DNA from: an uncultured Caryophanales bacterium
Lineage (GTDB): Bacteria > Bacillota_I > Bacilli_A > Acholeplasmatales > Anaeroplasmataceae
Assembly: GCA_946405105.1 (NCBI GenBank)
Contig: CAMJFY010000001.1
Location: 154,429 to 218,428, forward strand
Reading direction: 5' to 3'
Length of the DNA: 64,000 nucleotides
The translations under genes were made by a program, and so were the position numbers. Shown piece by piece: positions 28,371-36,785 of the stretch (position 1 is the stretch's first letter; each line of letters opens with the position of its first letter). A model generated the notes under the pieces. The model was not told the DNA's origin and searched no databases. It saw only the letters and a program-made list of their open reading frames with translations.

Positions 28371-28959
28371 TAAATAAGAAATCTAATGAGAATAAATTAT
28401 TTTTAATATCTTCAATTAAGGTCATTAATTGATTTGTATCAATAGCTTCAGGATGATTAATCCAATATCCAATAGTTGATACACAACCTCCATATATAAA
28501 AGAAGATGTTAAAGGAATTGAATATTTTAATGGTCTTATTTTATCTATTTGTGTTAATAGCTCAGTTATTGCAGATTCAGATATATAAGTAATAATATCT
28601 AATAATTTATAGTCACCATTCTTTTGAACTGCAATAATTAAATCTTTATTACCTTCTAAAAAATCTAAGACTATTTTAATTAATTTTGCAAAGAAACCAG
28701 AAGCCTCTTCAATAGTAGTAATATAGTCTGGATTTGGTGCCTTTGCTTCAATATTATCCTTTATTTCATTTACAGTATCATCTAATAATGTAAATTTATC
28801 CTCATAATATTTATAAAATGTCATTCTATTAACCATAGCTTTATCACATATTTCAGTTACTGATATTTTTTCAATAGGCTTTTCCTTTATTAATTCAATA
28901 ATGGCATTTCTTAAATCTCTTCTTGTTTTTTGAATTCTTAAATCCTCTTTATAATCCAT
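28363..28959 (-). CDS. TetR/AcrR-family repressor
   Basis: The 198-residue protein has the TetR N-terminal helix-turn-helix: QKTRRDLRNAIIELIKEK, then ISVTEICDKAMVNRMTFYKYYEDKFTLL, where the last part is the recognition helix. The C-terminal two thirds is helical and should bind a ligand and dimerise; it resembles the DhaS/TetR_C_33-like regulators. It is divergent from an MMPL transporter gene, and the space between holds a perfect 16-bp palindrome plus related half-sites. It therefore probably represses the transporter and itself. Confidence 0.92.
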   Translation of the reverse strand: MDYKEDLRIQKTRRDLRNAIIELIKEKPIEKISVTEICDKAMVNRMTFYKYYEDKFTLLDDTVNEIKDNIEAKAPNPDYITTIEEASGFFAKLIKIVLDFLEGNKDLIIAVQKNGDYKLLDIITYISESAITELLTQIDKIRPLKYSIPLTSSFIYGGCVSTIGYWINHPEAIDTNQLMTLIEDIKNNLFSLDFLFKK

Positions 28960-29075
28960 TAATAATACACTTTCTTTCTTTTGTATAATTATATTTACAT
29001 CTGTTTAAATCAGTATTATTTGCTAATCTTGATTTAATTTTATTTTAATTTAAAATCATATACGTGTCAAGATAA

Positions 29076-29091
29076 TAATACACTTGTATTA
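29076..29091. promoter_or_regulatory. Candidate TetR operator
   Basis: TAATACACTTGTATTA is a perfect 16-bp palindrome. Half-sites TAATACAC (28963-28970, just before tetR) and the complement of TACACTAG (around 29101-29108, just before the transporter ribosome site) repeat its core, so both promoters could be covered. Confidence 0.6.
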
Positions 29092-29122
29092 CTAAATTGA
29101 CTAGTGTATAGGAGGATTAATT

Positions 29123-32100
29123 ATGAAGAAGATTAGTAATTTTATTGTTAAAGCAAGATACTGGCTTTTAGGATTATTTGTATTATTAGTTTGTTTATCA
29201 TGCTTTTTGATGACTCAGGTAAATATTAATTATAATTTAATGAAATACCTAGATTCAAAATCAACATCTACAGTTGCGTTAACTAAAATGGAAGATGAAT
29301 TTGGAACAATTGGTCAATGTCAGGTTTTAGTTACAAATGTATCATACGATGATGCATTAAAAATAAAAGATAAAATCGAAGACGTTGATGGTGTTTCATC
29401 AGTAGTATTCGCTAGTAAAGAGGAAGATGGCGAATATTATAATGTAGATACAAAGGATGCATTATATAAGGTATTCTTAACTACTGGTAATTTTGATACA
29501 GCATCTTATGATACATTAGATAATATTAGAGATACATTAAATGAATATACAATTTCATTAAATGGTGGTTCAGTTGAATCTGAATATTTAACTAATGCGA
29601 TGGAAAGAGATATGATAATCATATTAATTGTAGTTATCACTGTTGTATTTATTATTTTAGCTGTAACATCAACATCATGGTTTGAGCCTGTATTGTTCTT
29701 ATTAATTGCAGGTGGTGCAATATTAATTAACTTAGGAAGCAACATTTTGTTAAACTATATCCCATATATTGGAAACTCAATGTCATTCATTACAAAGAGT
29801 ATTGCAGCAGTAATGCAATTAGCATTATCAATGGATTATGCAATCGTATTATTACACGCTTATAGAGAAGAAAAGGAAAAAGGATTAAATAATAATGAAG
29901 CTATGGCTAATGCCTTAGCTAGATCATTTGCTCCTGTTTCAGCATCATCTATAACAACAATTGCTGGTTTAGTTGCACTAATGTTTATGAGCTTCTCAAT
30001 TGGATTTGATGTTGGATTAGTATTAGCAAAAGGTATTTTAATTAGCTTATTATCTGTATTCTTATTTATGCCTGGCTTATTACTATTATGTGATAAATTA
30101 TTAGTAAAAACACATCATAAGCCATTAGATAAGATTATCTTAAATGCTATTAAGAATCATAATGAAAAGAAAGAAAAGAATGGAAAGAAAGTATATTCAA
30201 TTTCTAATTTCCAATCAAAAACCAAAATAGCTATTCCAGTTTTATTAATCGCATTAATTGTTGTAGGCGCAGCATTTAATTTCAATAGTGAATATAGCTT
30301 CACACTAGAAGCATCTACAGATAAAAATGCTAGTGTTAATGTAGATGATAAAAAGATTACTGATGAATTTGGAACACAAAATACATTAGTCGTATTATTA
30401 CCAAAGGATTCAGATGGAAGAAGTGGCTTGGAACAATCAGAAAAAGAAATAATAAATTACTTAAAAAATTATAAATATAATGGTAAAAATGTAATTTCAT
30501 CAGCTCAAGGCTATAGCACATATGGTGTATATTATAATTTAACTGCAGAAGAATTTGCTAAAAGATATTTAGATGAAAATACCTATAATGCTAATGTAAG
30601 AGGTATTGAAGTATTATATTCTTATATGGCAGCTGAAGGCTTAGCAAAGGAAAATAATGATGGAATTTTAGCTGCAAATGTATATGATGTTATTGAATAT
30701 GCATCTAAAAATGAAGGTGCTAAAAAAATAACTGATGCATCTCAAGCATTAGTTAATAAATTAAATTATGTATATAATACAAAGCTTACTGCAGAAGAAT
30801 TTGCAGCAGCTAATTCAATTTCATTAGATAAAGTAAGTAATGTATATAATGCTTCAGCAAACGAAAAGATGACTACATATGAGGTATTAAAGTTCATAGT
30901 AGATAATGAATATGTTGTTAATGCATTTAATAATGTTCAAGCAACTATTAATGATAATTATAATAGCTTAGTTGAAAATCATGTATTTAATGAAGATGGT
31001 AGTGTAAATGAAACTACAGTTGCTGCAATGAAAACATACTGTAATGCAGTAGAAGATGGATTATTAGATATTAATGATTTAATTGTAAAAGAAACATATA
31101 CAAAATATAAAAAGATTGTATCTGAATTAAATTTAGAAGCAATTACTTCAACTTATCCATTTATTACAGCAGATACTGCAAAGCTATTATTAAATAATAA
31201 TGAAACAATGCCTAATTATTTAATAATTCAAGCAGTATCAATTAAAAACATTGCATCAGCATATGGTATTTCAATGCAAGCAGTAATTAATTCTAAATAT
31301 GCAGAAATTCCTGCAAGAGATGAAATATTAACAAAAGAATATGTATTATATAATTATGGAATTGATGAAAATACATTAAATCAATTATTTACAAATGATG
31401 TTACAAATCAACTATTATTTTATACATTAGCTAATTCATCTTATTACACAAATGAAGCATATGTTAATAATATGAATGATAAATTTGTTACAAATTATTT
31501 AGCATTTAATAATTTTGAATCAGATAATTATGTAAGATTAATATTTAATTTAGATATGCCCAAATCAGGTAATGATTCATTTGCAGCAATTAATGAAATA
31601 ACTAACAATTTATATGATAAATATACTGGAATTCAAGTAGTTTCTGAAACATTTGTATATTCTCAAATTAAAGATGTATTTAATAATGATATTATATTAG
31701 TTAATCTAATTTCATTCATTTCAATTTTATTAATTATCGCAATAACATTTAAGTCATTCTTTGTTCCTATTTTATTAACAATATTAATTCAAGGTGCAAT
31801 TTGGATTACAATGGGTATTTCTACAATGCTTGGAAATGATACATTCTTCATTTGCTATATCGTTGTAATGTGTGTTCAAATGGGTGCAACAATTGATTAT
31901 GGTATTTTATTAACAAATAATTATATTCAAAATAGAAAATATATGAATGAAAAGGATGCAATGAGAGAAGCAATGACATCTAGTATAACAACTATATTAA
32001 CTTCAGGATCTATTTTAGTAATTGCTACATTAATAATTGGTTTAGTATCAAAGGTATCAATTATTTCAGATTTAGGTTTATTACTATCTAGAGGCTGCTT

Positions 32101-32239
32101 AATATCAGTATTAATGATTATTTTTGCATTACCTCAATGCTTAATGCTATGTGATAAAATCATTGAAAAAACATCATATAAAACAGAATTTTATAAAGAT
32201 AGTGTTAAGGTTAAAGCTAAACACATTGAAGCAAAATAA
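29123..32239 (+). CDS. MMPL-family RND transporter
   Basis: The 1038 residues form two repeated halves, each with an N-terminal membrane helix, a large outer domain and five grouped helices (about 12 in all). MMPL motifs include ALSMDYAIVLLHAYREEKEKG in the first half and GATIDYGILLTNNYIQNRKYMNEKDA in the second. The second outer domain is large (about residues 390-860) and helical. Proton-driven export of lipids or hydrophobic drugs is the known role of the family. Its control by the divergent TetR fits an inducible efflux pump. AGGAGGA lies before the ATG. Confidence 0.9.
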   Translation: MKKISNFIVKARYWLLGLFVLLVCLSCFLMTQVNINYNLMKYLDSKSTSTVALTKMEDEFGTIGQCQVLVTNVSYDDALKIKDKIEDVDGVSSVVFASKEEDGEYYNVDTKDALYKVFLTTGNFDTASYDTLDNIRDTLNEYTISLNGGSVESEYLTNAMERDMIIILIVVITVVFIILAVTSTSWFEPVLFLLIAGGAILINLGSNILLNYIPYIGNSMSFITKSIAAVMQLALSMDYAIVLLHAYREEKEKGLNNNEAMANALARSFAPVSASSITTIAGLVALMFMSFSIGFDVGLVLAKGILISLLSVFLFMPGLLLLCDKLLVKTHHKPLDKIILNAIKNHNEKKEKNGKKVYSISNFQSKTKIAIPVLLIALIVVGAAFNFNSEYSFTLEASTDKNASVNVDDKKITDEFGTQNTLVVLLPKDSDGRSGLEQSEKEIINYLKNYKYNGKNVISSAQGYSTYGVYYNLTAEEFAKRYLDENTYNANVRGIEVLYSYMAAEGLAKENNDGILAANVYDVIEYASKNEGAKKITDASQALVNKLNYVYNTKLTAEEFAAANSISLDKVSNVYNASANEKMTTYEVLKFIVDNEYVVNAFNNVQATINDNYNSLVENHVFNEDGSVNETTVAAMKTYCNAVEDGLLDINDLIVKETYTKYKKIVSELNLEAITSTYPFITADTAKLLLNNNETMPNYLIIQAVSIKNIASAYGISMQAVINSKYAEIPARDEILTKEYVLYNYGIDENTLNQLFTNDVTNQLLFYTLANSSYYTNEAYVNNMNDKFVTNYLAFNNFESDNYVRLIFNLDMPKSGNDSFAAINEITNNLYDKYTGIQVVSETFVYSQIKDVFNNDIILVNLISFISILLIIAITFKSFFVPILLTILIQGAIWITMGISTMLGNDTFFICYIVVMCVQMGATIDYGILLTNNYIQNRKYMNEKDAMREAMTSSITTILTSGSILVIATLIIGLVSKVSIISDLGLLLSRGCLISVLMIIFALPQCLMLCDKIIEKTSYKTEFYKDSVKVKAKHIEAK

Positions 32240-32264
32240 AAGGTTGGATTATCCAACCTTTTTA
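32239..32264. terminator. Bidirectional terminator between the transporter and HIT genes
   Basis: AAAGGTTGGA / TCCAACCTTT (32239-32248, 32252-32261), loop TTA, with T on the plus exit and U-rich sequence on the minus exit. Confidence 0.85.
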
Positions 32265-32657
32265 CTTTGTTATATCCTTTGCGATTTGATCTAAATCAAA
32301 TTTATTAGAATTATCTTCAAACTTTAATACTAGCTTATCATCAGCATATCTAGGGATAACATGCACATGATAATGCATTACTGTTTGTCCTGCAGCCTCA
32401 CCACAATTATTTAAAATATTGAAGCCTAGAGGCTTGTAGGCAGTATTAATCATGTTAGTTACCTTTTTAGCAGTAGAAATAACATTTTTTAAATCATTAT
32501 CATCTATTTCTAGCATATTAGCATAATGCTTTTTTGGTAATATTAATGTATGACCCTTAGTAGCTTGAGATATATCTAATATAGCTAATGTATTATCATC
32601 CTCATAAATTTTCTTAGAAGGAATATTTCCTTTAATTATTTCACAAAATATACACAT
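32262..32657 (-). CDS. HIT-family nucleotide hydrolase (HinT-like)
   Basis: The 131-residue protein begins CIFCEIIKGNIPSKKIYED with a likely zinc-binding CxxC. The catalytic histidine triad is His95-x-His97-x-His99 (MHYHVHVIPR), with a further His at 36 in KGHTLILPK. HinT-type enzymes hydrolyse adenosine phosphoramidates. It is a single-gene unit read toward the transporter. Length and motifs are complete. Confidence 0.93.
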   Translation of the reverse strand: MCIFCEIIKGNIPSKKIYEDDNTLAILDISQATKGHTLILPKKHYANMLEIDDNDLKNVISTAKKVTNMINTAYKPLGFNILNNCGEAAGQTVMHYHVHVIPRYADDKLVLKFEDNSNKFDLDQIAKDITK

Positions 32658-32771
32658 ATTAAATACCGTCCTTATGTTTTAATTTTACTATTTAAAATAG
32701 ATAAAATCAAATTATAAATTAACAGAAATATTATATTATTGTATAATAATTTATGGAAACTTGGTGATTAT

Positions 32772-33320
32772 ATGAAAGTTAACAAGATTTTTTTAATTAT
32801 TCAAACAATTTTAATGTATATATTAGGTATTTCAGCACTTATTGCTGGAATACTTGTCATGATTAATGTAGATAGTCCTGCAATATATGTATTTTTATTA
32901 ATATTTTTAATAGGATTATTTGTATTTTTACCATTCTATATAGTTAATATAATATTTGGAATAATAGAAATATTTAAGGATAGTGTTAATCCTTTAAAGA
33001 TGACTTTTATTATTAAATTAATACATATTCCTTGGTATTGTATTAATTTCTTTATTATATTTTTATTAATTGCAGGAATGCTAAATCCATTTTTAATGTT
33101 AGGAATTCCTTTTGTTTTAATAATTAGCTGGTTCTTAACATATGTATATATGGTATCATCAGGAATTCATTCAGTAGCTTATATTATTCATAAGATGAAA
33201 CAAAGAGAAATAAAGCCAAATGTATTAGCTATATTCGCGTTAGTGTTTAATTTTATTTTCTGTCTAGATTTAGTAGGTAGCATAATTTTATATGCATTAT
33301 ATTCTAAAGATAATAACTAA
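32772..33320 (+). CDS. Integral membrane protein, unknown function
   Basis: The 182 residues form four to five hydrophobic segments: FLIIQTILMYILGISALIAG, AIYVFLLIFLIGLFVFLPFYI, a paired WYCINFFIIFLLIAGM / LMLGIPFVLIISWFL, and a final LAIFALVFNFIFCLDLVG. The ATG at 32772 follows GGTGAT; a TTG at 32739 belongs to the promoter zone (TATAAT at 32742-32747). No enzyme motif or known family was recognised. It ends just ahead of the T-box leader and seems monocistronic. Confidence 0.55.
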   Translation: MKVNKIFLIIQTILMYILGISALIAGILVMINVDSPAIYVFLLIFLIGLFVFLPFYIVNIIFGIIEIFKDSVNPLKMTFIIKLIHIPWYCINFFIIFLLIAGMLNPFLMLGIPFVLIISWFLTYVYMVSSGIHSVAYIIHKMKQREIKPNVLAIFALVFNFIFCLDLVGSIILYALYSKDNN

Positions 33321-33341
33321 TATATTTATTAATTTTCTTTA

Positions 33342-33369
33342 TTGAATTATTATTTATTTGGTATATAAT
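33342..33369 (+). promoter_or_regulatory. Promoter of the T-box leader
   Basis: TTGAAT (33342-33347), 16 bases, TATAAT (33364-33369), directly before the leader RNA. Confidence 0.7.
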
Positions 33370-33375
33370 AGTCTT

Positions 33376-33610
33376 GTAAATCGTTGAAGGGAACGATATC
33401 AAATAGAAGCTTCAAGAGAGATCTATGATGGTGAAATTAGATTAGTGGAATTTGATGGAGAACATCCCCAAGAGATGGAAGAAATTAAGTAGAACCATCC
33501 GTATTCCTGCGTTAAAGGTGTAATTGAGTGCTGTAATTCATTTTACAGAATTAAGGTGGTACCGCGATAATTCGTCCTTAAAGTTTATCTTTAAGGACTT
33601 TTTTATTTTA
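33376..33610 (+). promoter_or_regulatory. T-box riboswitch, probable asparagine specifier
   Basis: The antiterminator element AAGGTGGTACCGCG (33553-33566) matches the T-box consensus. The stem I landmarks GAGAGA (33415) and GGTGAAA lie upstream, and AAC at 33461-33463, within GAGAACATCC, is the best specifier codon. A 10-bp terminator stem (GTCCTTAAAG / CTTTAAGGAC, 33574-33583 and 33589-33598) ends in six T. Uncharged tRNA-Asn would be expected to stabilise the antiterminator and allow read-through to the flavodoxin-like gene and asnS. Confidence 0.9.
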
Positions 33611-33623
33611 GGTGGTGAATATA

Positions 33624-34067
33624 TTGAAATTATTTATATATTATTCATTGAGTGGTAATGGTGATATTATCGCAGATAAAATGAAAGAATTAGGATATGA
33701 TTTAAGAAAAGTAAATGCTAAATCATTAAAGAAAAATAATTTTTGGAATATATTTAAAGGTGGCTTTTTAGCTGGAATCGGAGCTAAAGCTAAGCTTATT
33801 GATTATAATAATGATATTTCAAATTATGATGAAATATGTATAGGATCACCTATATGGAATGGAAAATTTTCTTGTCCAATAAATACTGTATTAGCTAAAA
33901 CAAATCTAGATAATAAAAATATTAAATTTATATTATATAGTGGTAGTGGTGAAGCTAAAAAGGCTATTAAAAAGATTAACAAGAAATATCCTAATGCACA
34001 AATTATAGTGCTTAAGGAGCCTAAAAAATATAATGAAGAATTAGAAAAAATTAATGGAGGTTTTTAA
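33624..34067 (+). CDS. Flavodoxin-like protein
   Basis: The 147-residue alpha/beta protein has the FMN phosphate loop near its start (YYSLSGNGDIIADKM, equivalent to the S/T-x-T-G-N-T loop but altered) and GSPIWNGKFSCPINTVL, where flavodoxins often have the second FMN loop. The TTG at 33624 is the likely start, with AGGTGGTG before it; a GTG at 33612 falls inside that site. It lies between the T-box and asnS and overlaps the asnS ribosome site, so it shares Asn-dependent control. Its electron partner is unknown. Confidence 0.75.
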   Translation: MKLFIYYSLSGNGDIIADKMKELGYDLRKVNAKSLKKNNFWNIFKGGFLAGIGAKAKLIDYNNDISNYDEICIGSPIWNGKFSCPINTVLAKTNLDNKNIKFILYSGSGEAKKAIKKINKKYPNAQIIVLKEPKKYNEELEKINGGF

Positions 34068-34068
34068 A

Positions 34069-35451
34069 ATGAAAAGAGATAGAATTAAAAAGCTATTTGA
34101 AGAAAAAGTAGCAAGAGAAGCTACAGTATATGGTTGGGTTAGAACAAATAGAAGCCAATCACAATTTGGATTCTTAAATGTAAATGATGGATCAACTATC
34201 CTAAATTTACAAGTTGTTTATGAGCCAACAAGAATTGATAATTTTGAAGAAGTATCAAAATTTAGAGTAGGTATGAGTGTTATGGTTGTTGGTGATATTG
34301 AATTAACACCAAATGCAAAACAACCATTAGAAATGAAAGCAAAGAAGGTAGTTATGCTTGGAGATTGTCCAGAGAACTATCCTATTCAGCCAAAGAGACA
34401 TACATTAGAATTTTTAAGAGATAATGCACACCTACGCGCTAGAACTAATATGTTTAATGCCGTATTTAGAATAAGAAGTGTTGCTGCAATGGCAGTTCAT
34501 TCATATTTCCAATCTAATGGCTATTTATATGTACATACACCATTAATTACATGTGCTGACTGTGAAGGATCAGATCAAATGTTTAAGGTTACTACATTAG
34601 ATGTTAATAACCTACCTAAGGGTGAGGACGGAAAAGTAGATTTCGGTGCTGACCTATTTGGTAAGCAAGCATTTATTACAGGCTCTGGCCAATTACAGGG
34701 TGAAACATTTGCTATGGCATTCTCAGATATTTATACATTCGGACCTACATTTAGAACAGAAAATTCTAATACAAAGACACATGCTAATGAATTCTGGATG
34801 ATTGAACCAGAAATGGCATTCTGTGATTTAAATGGTTTAATGGATATCGAAGAAGAAATGCTAAAATATGTTGTAAAATATGTTTTAGAAAATGCTGCCG
34901 ATGAAATTAATTTCTGTGATCAATTTATTGAAAAAGGCTTAAAGGCTAGACTTGAAAAGCTATTAGTTTCTCATTTCACTAGAATTAAGCACCATGATGT
35001 AGTTGATTTATTACTACAACAAAATGTTAAGTGGGAATTCAAGCCATCATACGAGGATGATATTGCTAAGGAGCATGAAAAGTTCTTAACAGAACATTTC
35101 AATGGACCTGTATTTGTTACAGATTGGCCAAAGGATATCAAGGCTTGGTATATGAAAGTTAACCCTGATAATAAGACTGTTGCTGCAGTAGATTTATTAG
35201 TTCCAGGCTCAGGAGAGCTAATGGGTGGTTCTCAAAGAGAAGAAAACCTTGATGTTCTATTAAAGAGAATGGAAGAATTAAATGTTGATAAGGAACCAAT
35301 CGATTGGTATTTAGATACTAGAAGATATGGTGGAAATATCCACTCTGGATTTGGCATGGGATTTGAAAGATTAATTATGTATTTAACAGGTGTTGAAAAC
35401 ATTAGAGATGTTATTCCATATCCTAGAACTCCAAAGAATTGTGAATACTAG
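34069..35451 (+). CDS. asnS: Asparagine-tRNA ligase
   Basis: The 460-residue class IIb synthetase has an N-terminal OB-fold anticodon-binding domain (ATVYGWVRTNRSQSQFGFLNVNDGS), motif 2 (FRTENSNTKTH) and motif 3 (GFGMGFERLIMYLTGVENIRDV). It charges tRNA-Asn directly. The start at 34069 has GGAGG 7 bases upstream, within the end of the flavodoxin-like gene; the earlier in-frame ATG at 34054 would sit before that site. The Asn-type T-box upstream is consistent with its role. Confidence 0.96.
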   Translation: MKRDRIKKLFEEKVAREATVYGWVRTNRSQSQFGFLNVNDGSTILNLQVVYEPTRIDNFEEVSKFRVGMSVMVVGDIELTPNAKQPLEMKAKKVVMLGDCPENYPIQPKRHTLEFLRDNAHLRARTNMFNAVFRIRSVAAMAVHSYFQSNGYLYVHTPLITCADCEGSDQMFKVTTLDVNNLPKGEDGKVDFGADLFGKQAFITGSGQLQGETFAMAFSDIYTFGPTFRTENSNTKTHANEFWMIEPEMAFCDLNGLMDIEEEMLKYVVKYVLENAADEINFCDQFIEKGLKARLEKLLVSHFTRIKHHDVVDLLLQQNVKWEFKPSYEDDIAKEHEKFLTEHFNGPVFVTDWPKDIKAWYMKVNPDNKTVAAVDLLVPGSGELMGGSQREENLDVLLKRMEELNVDKEPIDWYLDTRRYGGNIHSGFGMGFERLIMYLTGVENIRDVIPYPRTPKNCEY

Positions 35452-35456
35452 AAAAG

Positions 35457-35492
35457 AAAGCTATATAGTTTTAAAACTATATGGCTTTTTTC
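35457..35492 (+). terminator. asnS terminator
   Basis: A long stem pairs AGCTATATAGTTTT with AAAACTATATGGCT (one G-U), from 35457 to 35488, followed by T. Confidence 0.9.
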
Positions 35493-35644
35493 ATTTTTAT
35501 ATACAGTAATTAAGTGTAATTCATATTAAATAATATTTATAGTATGAATTTTTTTAAAAATATGGTATAAAATATAAATGTAATTTATATTATTAATATT
35601 TGAAAGGGAAATTTTGCTTTAAAAGCATTATTAGTTTATAAAAT
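35493..35644 (+). promoter_or_regulatory. Leader region of the glycan cluster
   Basis: An ATTCATA / TATGAAT inverted repeat followed by six T (35519-35555) looks like a second terminator or attenuator. An extended -10 (TGG before TATAAA, 35566-35571) could start the cluster. The only Shine-Dalgarno-like motif, AAAGGG (35604-35608), is 37 bases before the first ATG, and a small hairpin (TGCTT / AAGCA, about 35615-35627) lies between them. Confidence 0.5.
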
Positions 35645-36775
35645 ATGAAAATATTATATGATCTTTCATATACTCAGAATAGAGATTTTTATTCTGGTTT
35701 ATATGAATATGGAAAAAAAGTATTCAACGAAATATTAAAGAAATATGGTAATGATATTTCAATTCTATTAATAAAAGATGAAAAAATGGATCAATTTATT
35801 TTAGATTCTAAATGTAATATCATTTATGTTGATTTCAAATATGGAACAAAAGCATTCTGGAAATCAGTATCTAAAATATTATTAGATTTTGATAGAGTTT
35901 ATTTCCCTTATCAGCTAATTAAAAATAGTATTAAAATACCTAATAGCTGTGAATTATATTTTACAATTCATGATTTAGCTCAATTAAATCTAGCTACATT
36001 CTCTAAGATTAACAAAGAAGAGAAATATTATTATACAGGAAAGAATAGATTCATAAAATATCCAGTTAAGCAGATATTAAGATTTACTGGATTATTTAAG
36101 TTTTATTTAAAAAGAAACCTAAAGAAAAATATTAAGAGAGCTAATAAAATTATTACTATTTCAAATTATAGTAAGGAACAAATTATCAAAGAATTTAAAA
36201 TTGATAGCGATAAAATAGTAGTATCTTATGCTCCATTAAAGTTATTATCTTCAACTGATGCCCCAAGCATTAATTACACTAATTATTTTTTATTCGTATC
36301 TGCAAGCAGATATACTAAAAATACTTATAGAGGCTTAAAAGCATTAGATGAAATATGGGATGAAAACGATCAATTCCCTCAAGCAATTGTTACAGGAGCA
36401 TTACCTAACTGTATTTATGATAGATTAAAGCATAAAGAAAAGGTAATATCTTTAGGATATGTATCAGAAGCAGATCTAGAATATTTATATAAAAATGCTA
36501 ACGCATTAATATTTACATCATTATGTGAAGGATTTGGTTCACCTCCACTAGAGGCTATGAGATATGGAACAAGAGTTGTTTCAAGTAATGCTATGAGCTT
36601 AAAAGAGCTTTATAGTGATACATTATTATTTAATCCATATGATGTAAATGATATTAAAAATAAGATATTAGCATATGGAACAATATCTAATGATAAAATG
36701 ATTGAAATCTTTAATAGAGTTAATAATAAATGTGAGGAAGACTTATCAAAGCTTGTTGACATAATAGTTAAATAA
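35645..36775 (+). CDS. Glycosyltransferase family 4 protein
   Basis: The 376-residue GT-B enzyme has the C-terminal nucleotide-sugar site of GT4: FVSASRYTKNTYRGL, then VISLGYVSEADLEYLYKNANALIFTSLCEGFGSPPLEAMRYGT, which contains the E-x7-E motif. It lacks a membrane helix and should add a sugar to a lipid-linked glycan at the inner face. It opens the cluster and sits 10 bases before the flippase. No ribosome site is close to its ATG. Donor and acceptor are not predictable. Confidence 0.85.
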   Translation: MKILYDLSYTQNRDFYSGLYEYGKKVFNEILKKYGNDISILLIKDEKMDQFILDSKCNIIYVDFKYGTKAFWKSVSKILLDFDRVYFPYQLIKNSIKIPNSCELYFTIHDLAQLNLATFSKINKEEKYYYTGKNRFIKYPVKQILRFTGLFKFYLKRNLKKNIKRANKIITISNYSKEQIIKEFKIDSDKIVVSYAPLKLLSSTDAPSINYTNYFLFVSASRYTKNTYRGLKALDEIWDENDQFPQAIVTGALPNCIYDRLKHKEKVISLGYVSEADLEYLYKNANALIFTSLCEGFGSPPLEAMRYGTRVVSSNAMSLKELYSDTLLFNPYDVNDIKNKILAYGTISNDKMIEIFNRVNNKCEEDLSKLVDIIVK

Positions 36776-36785
36776 AAGAGGAAAT

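Noticed and set aside
35604..35622. Three-codon upstream ORF (TTG CTT TAA) after the AAAGGG motif in the glycan leader
   Set aside because: Too short and too dependent on chance to claim; noted only as part of the leader.
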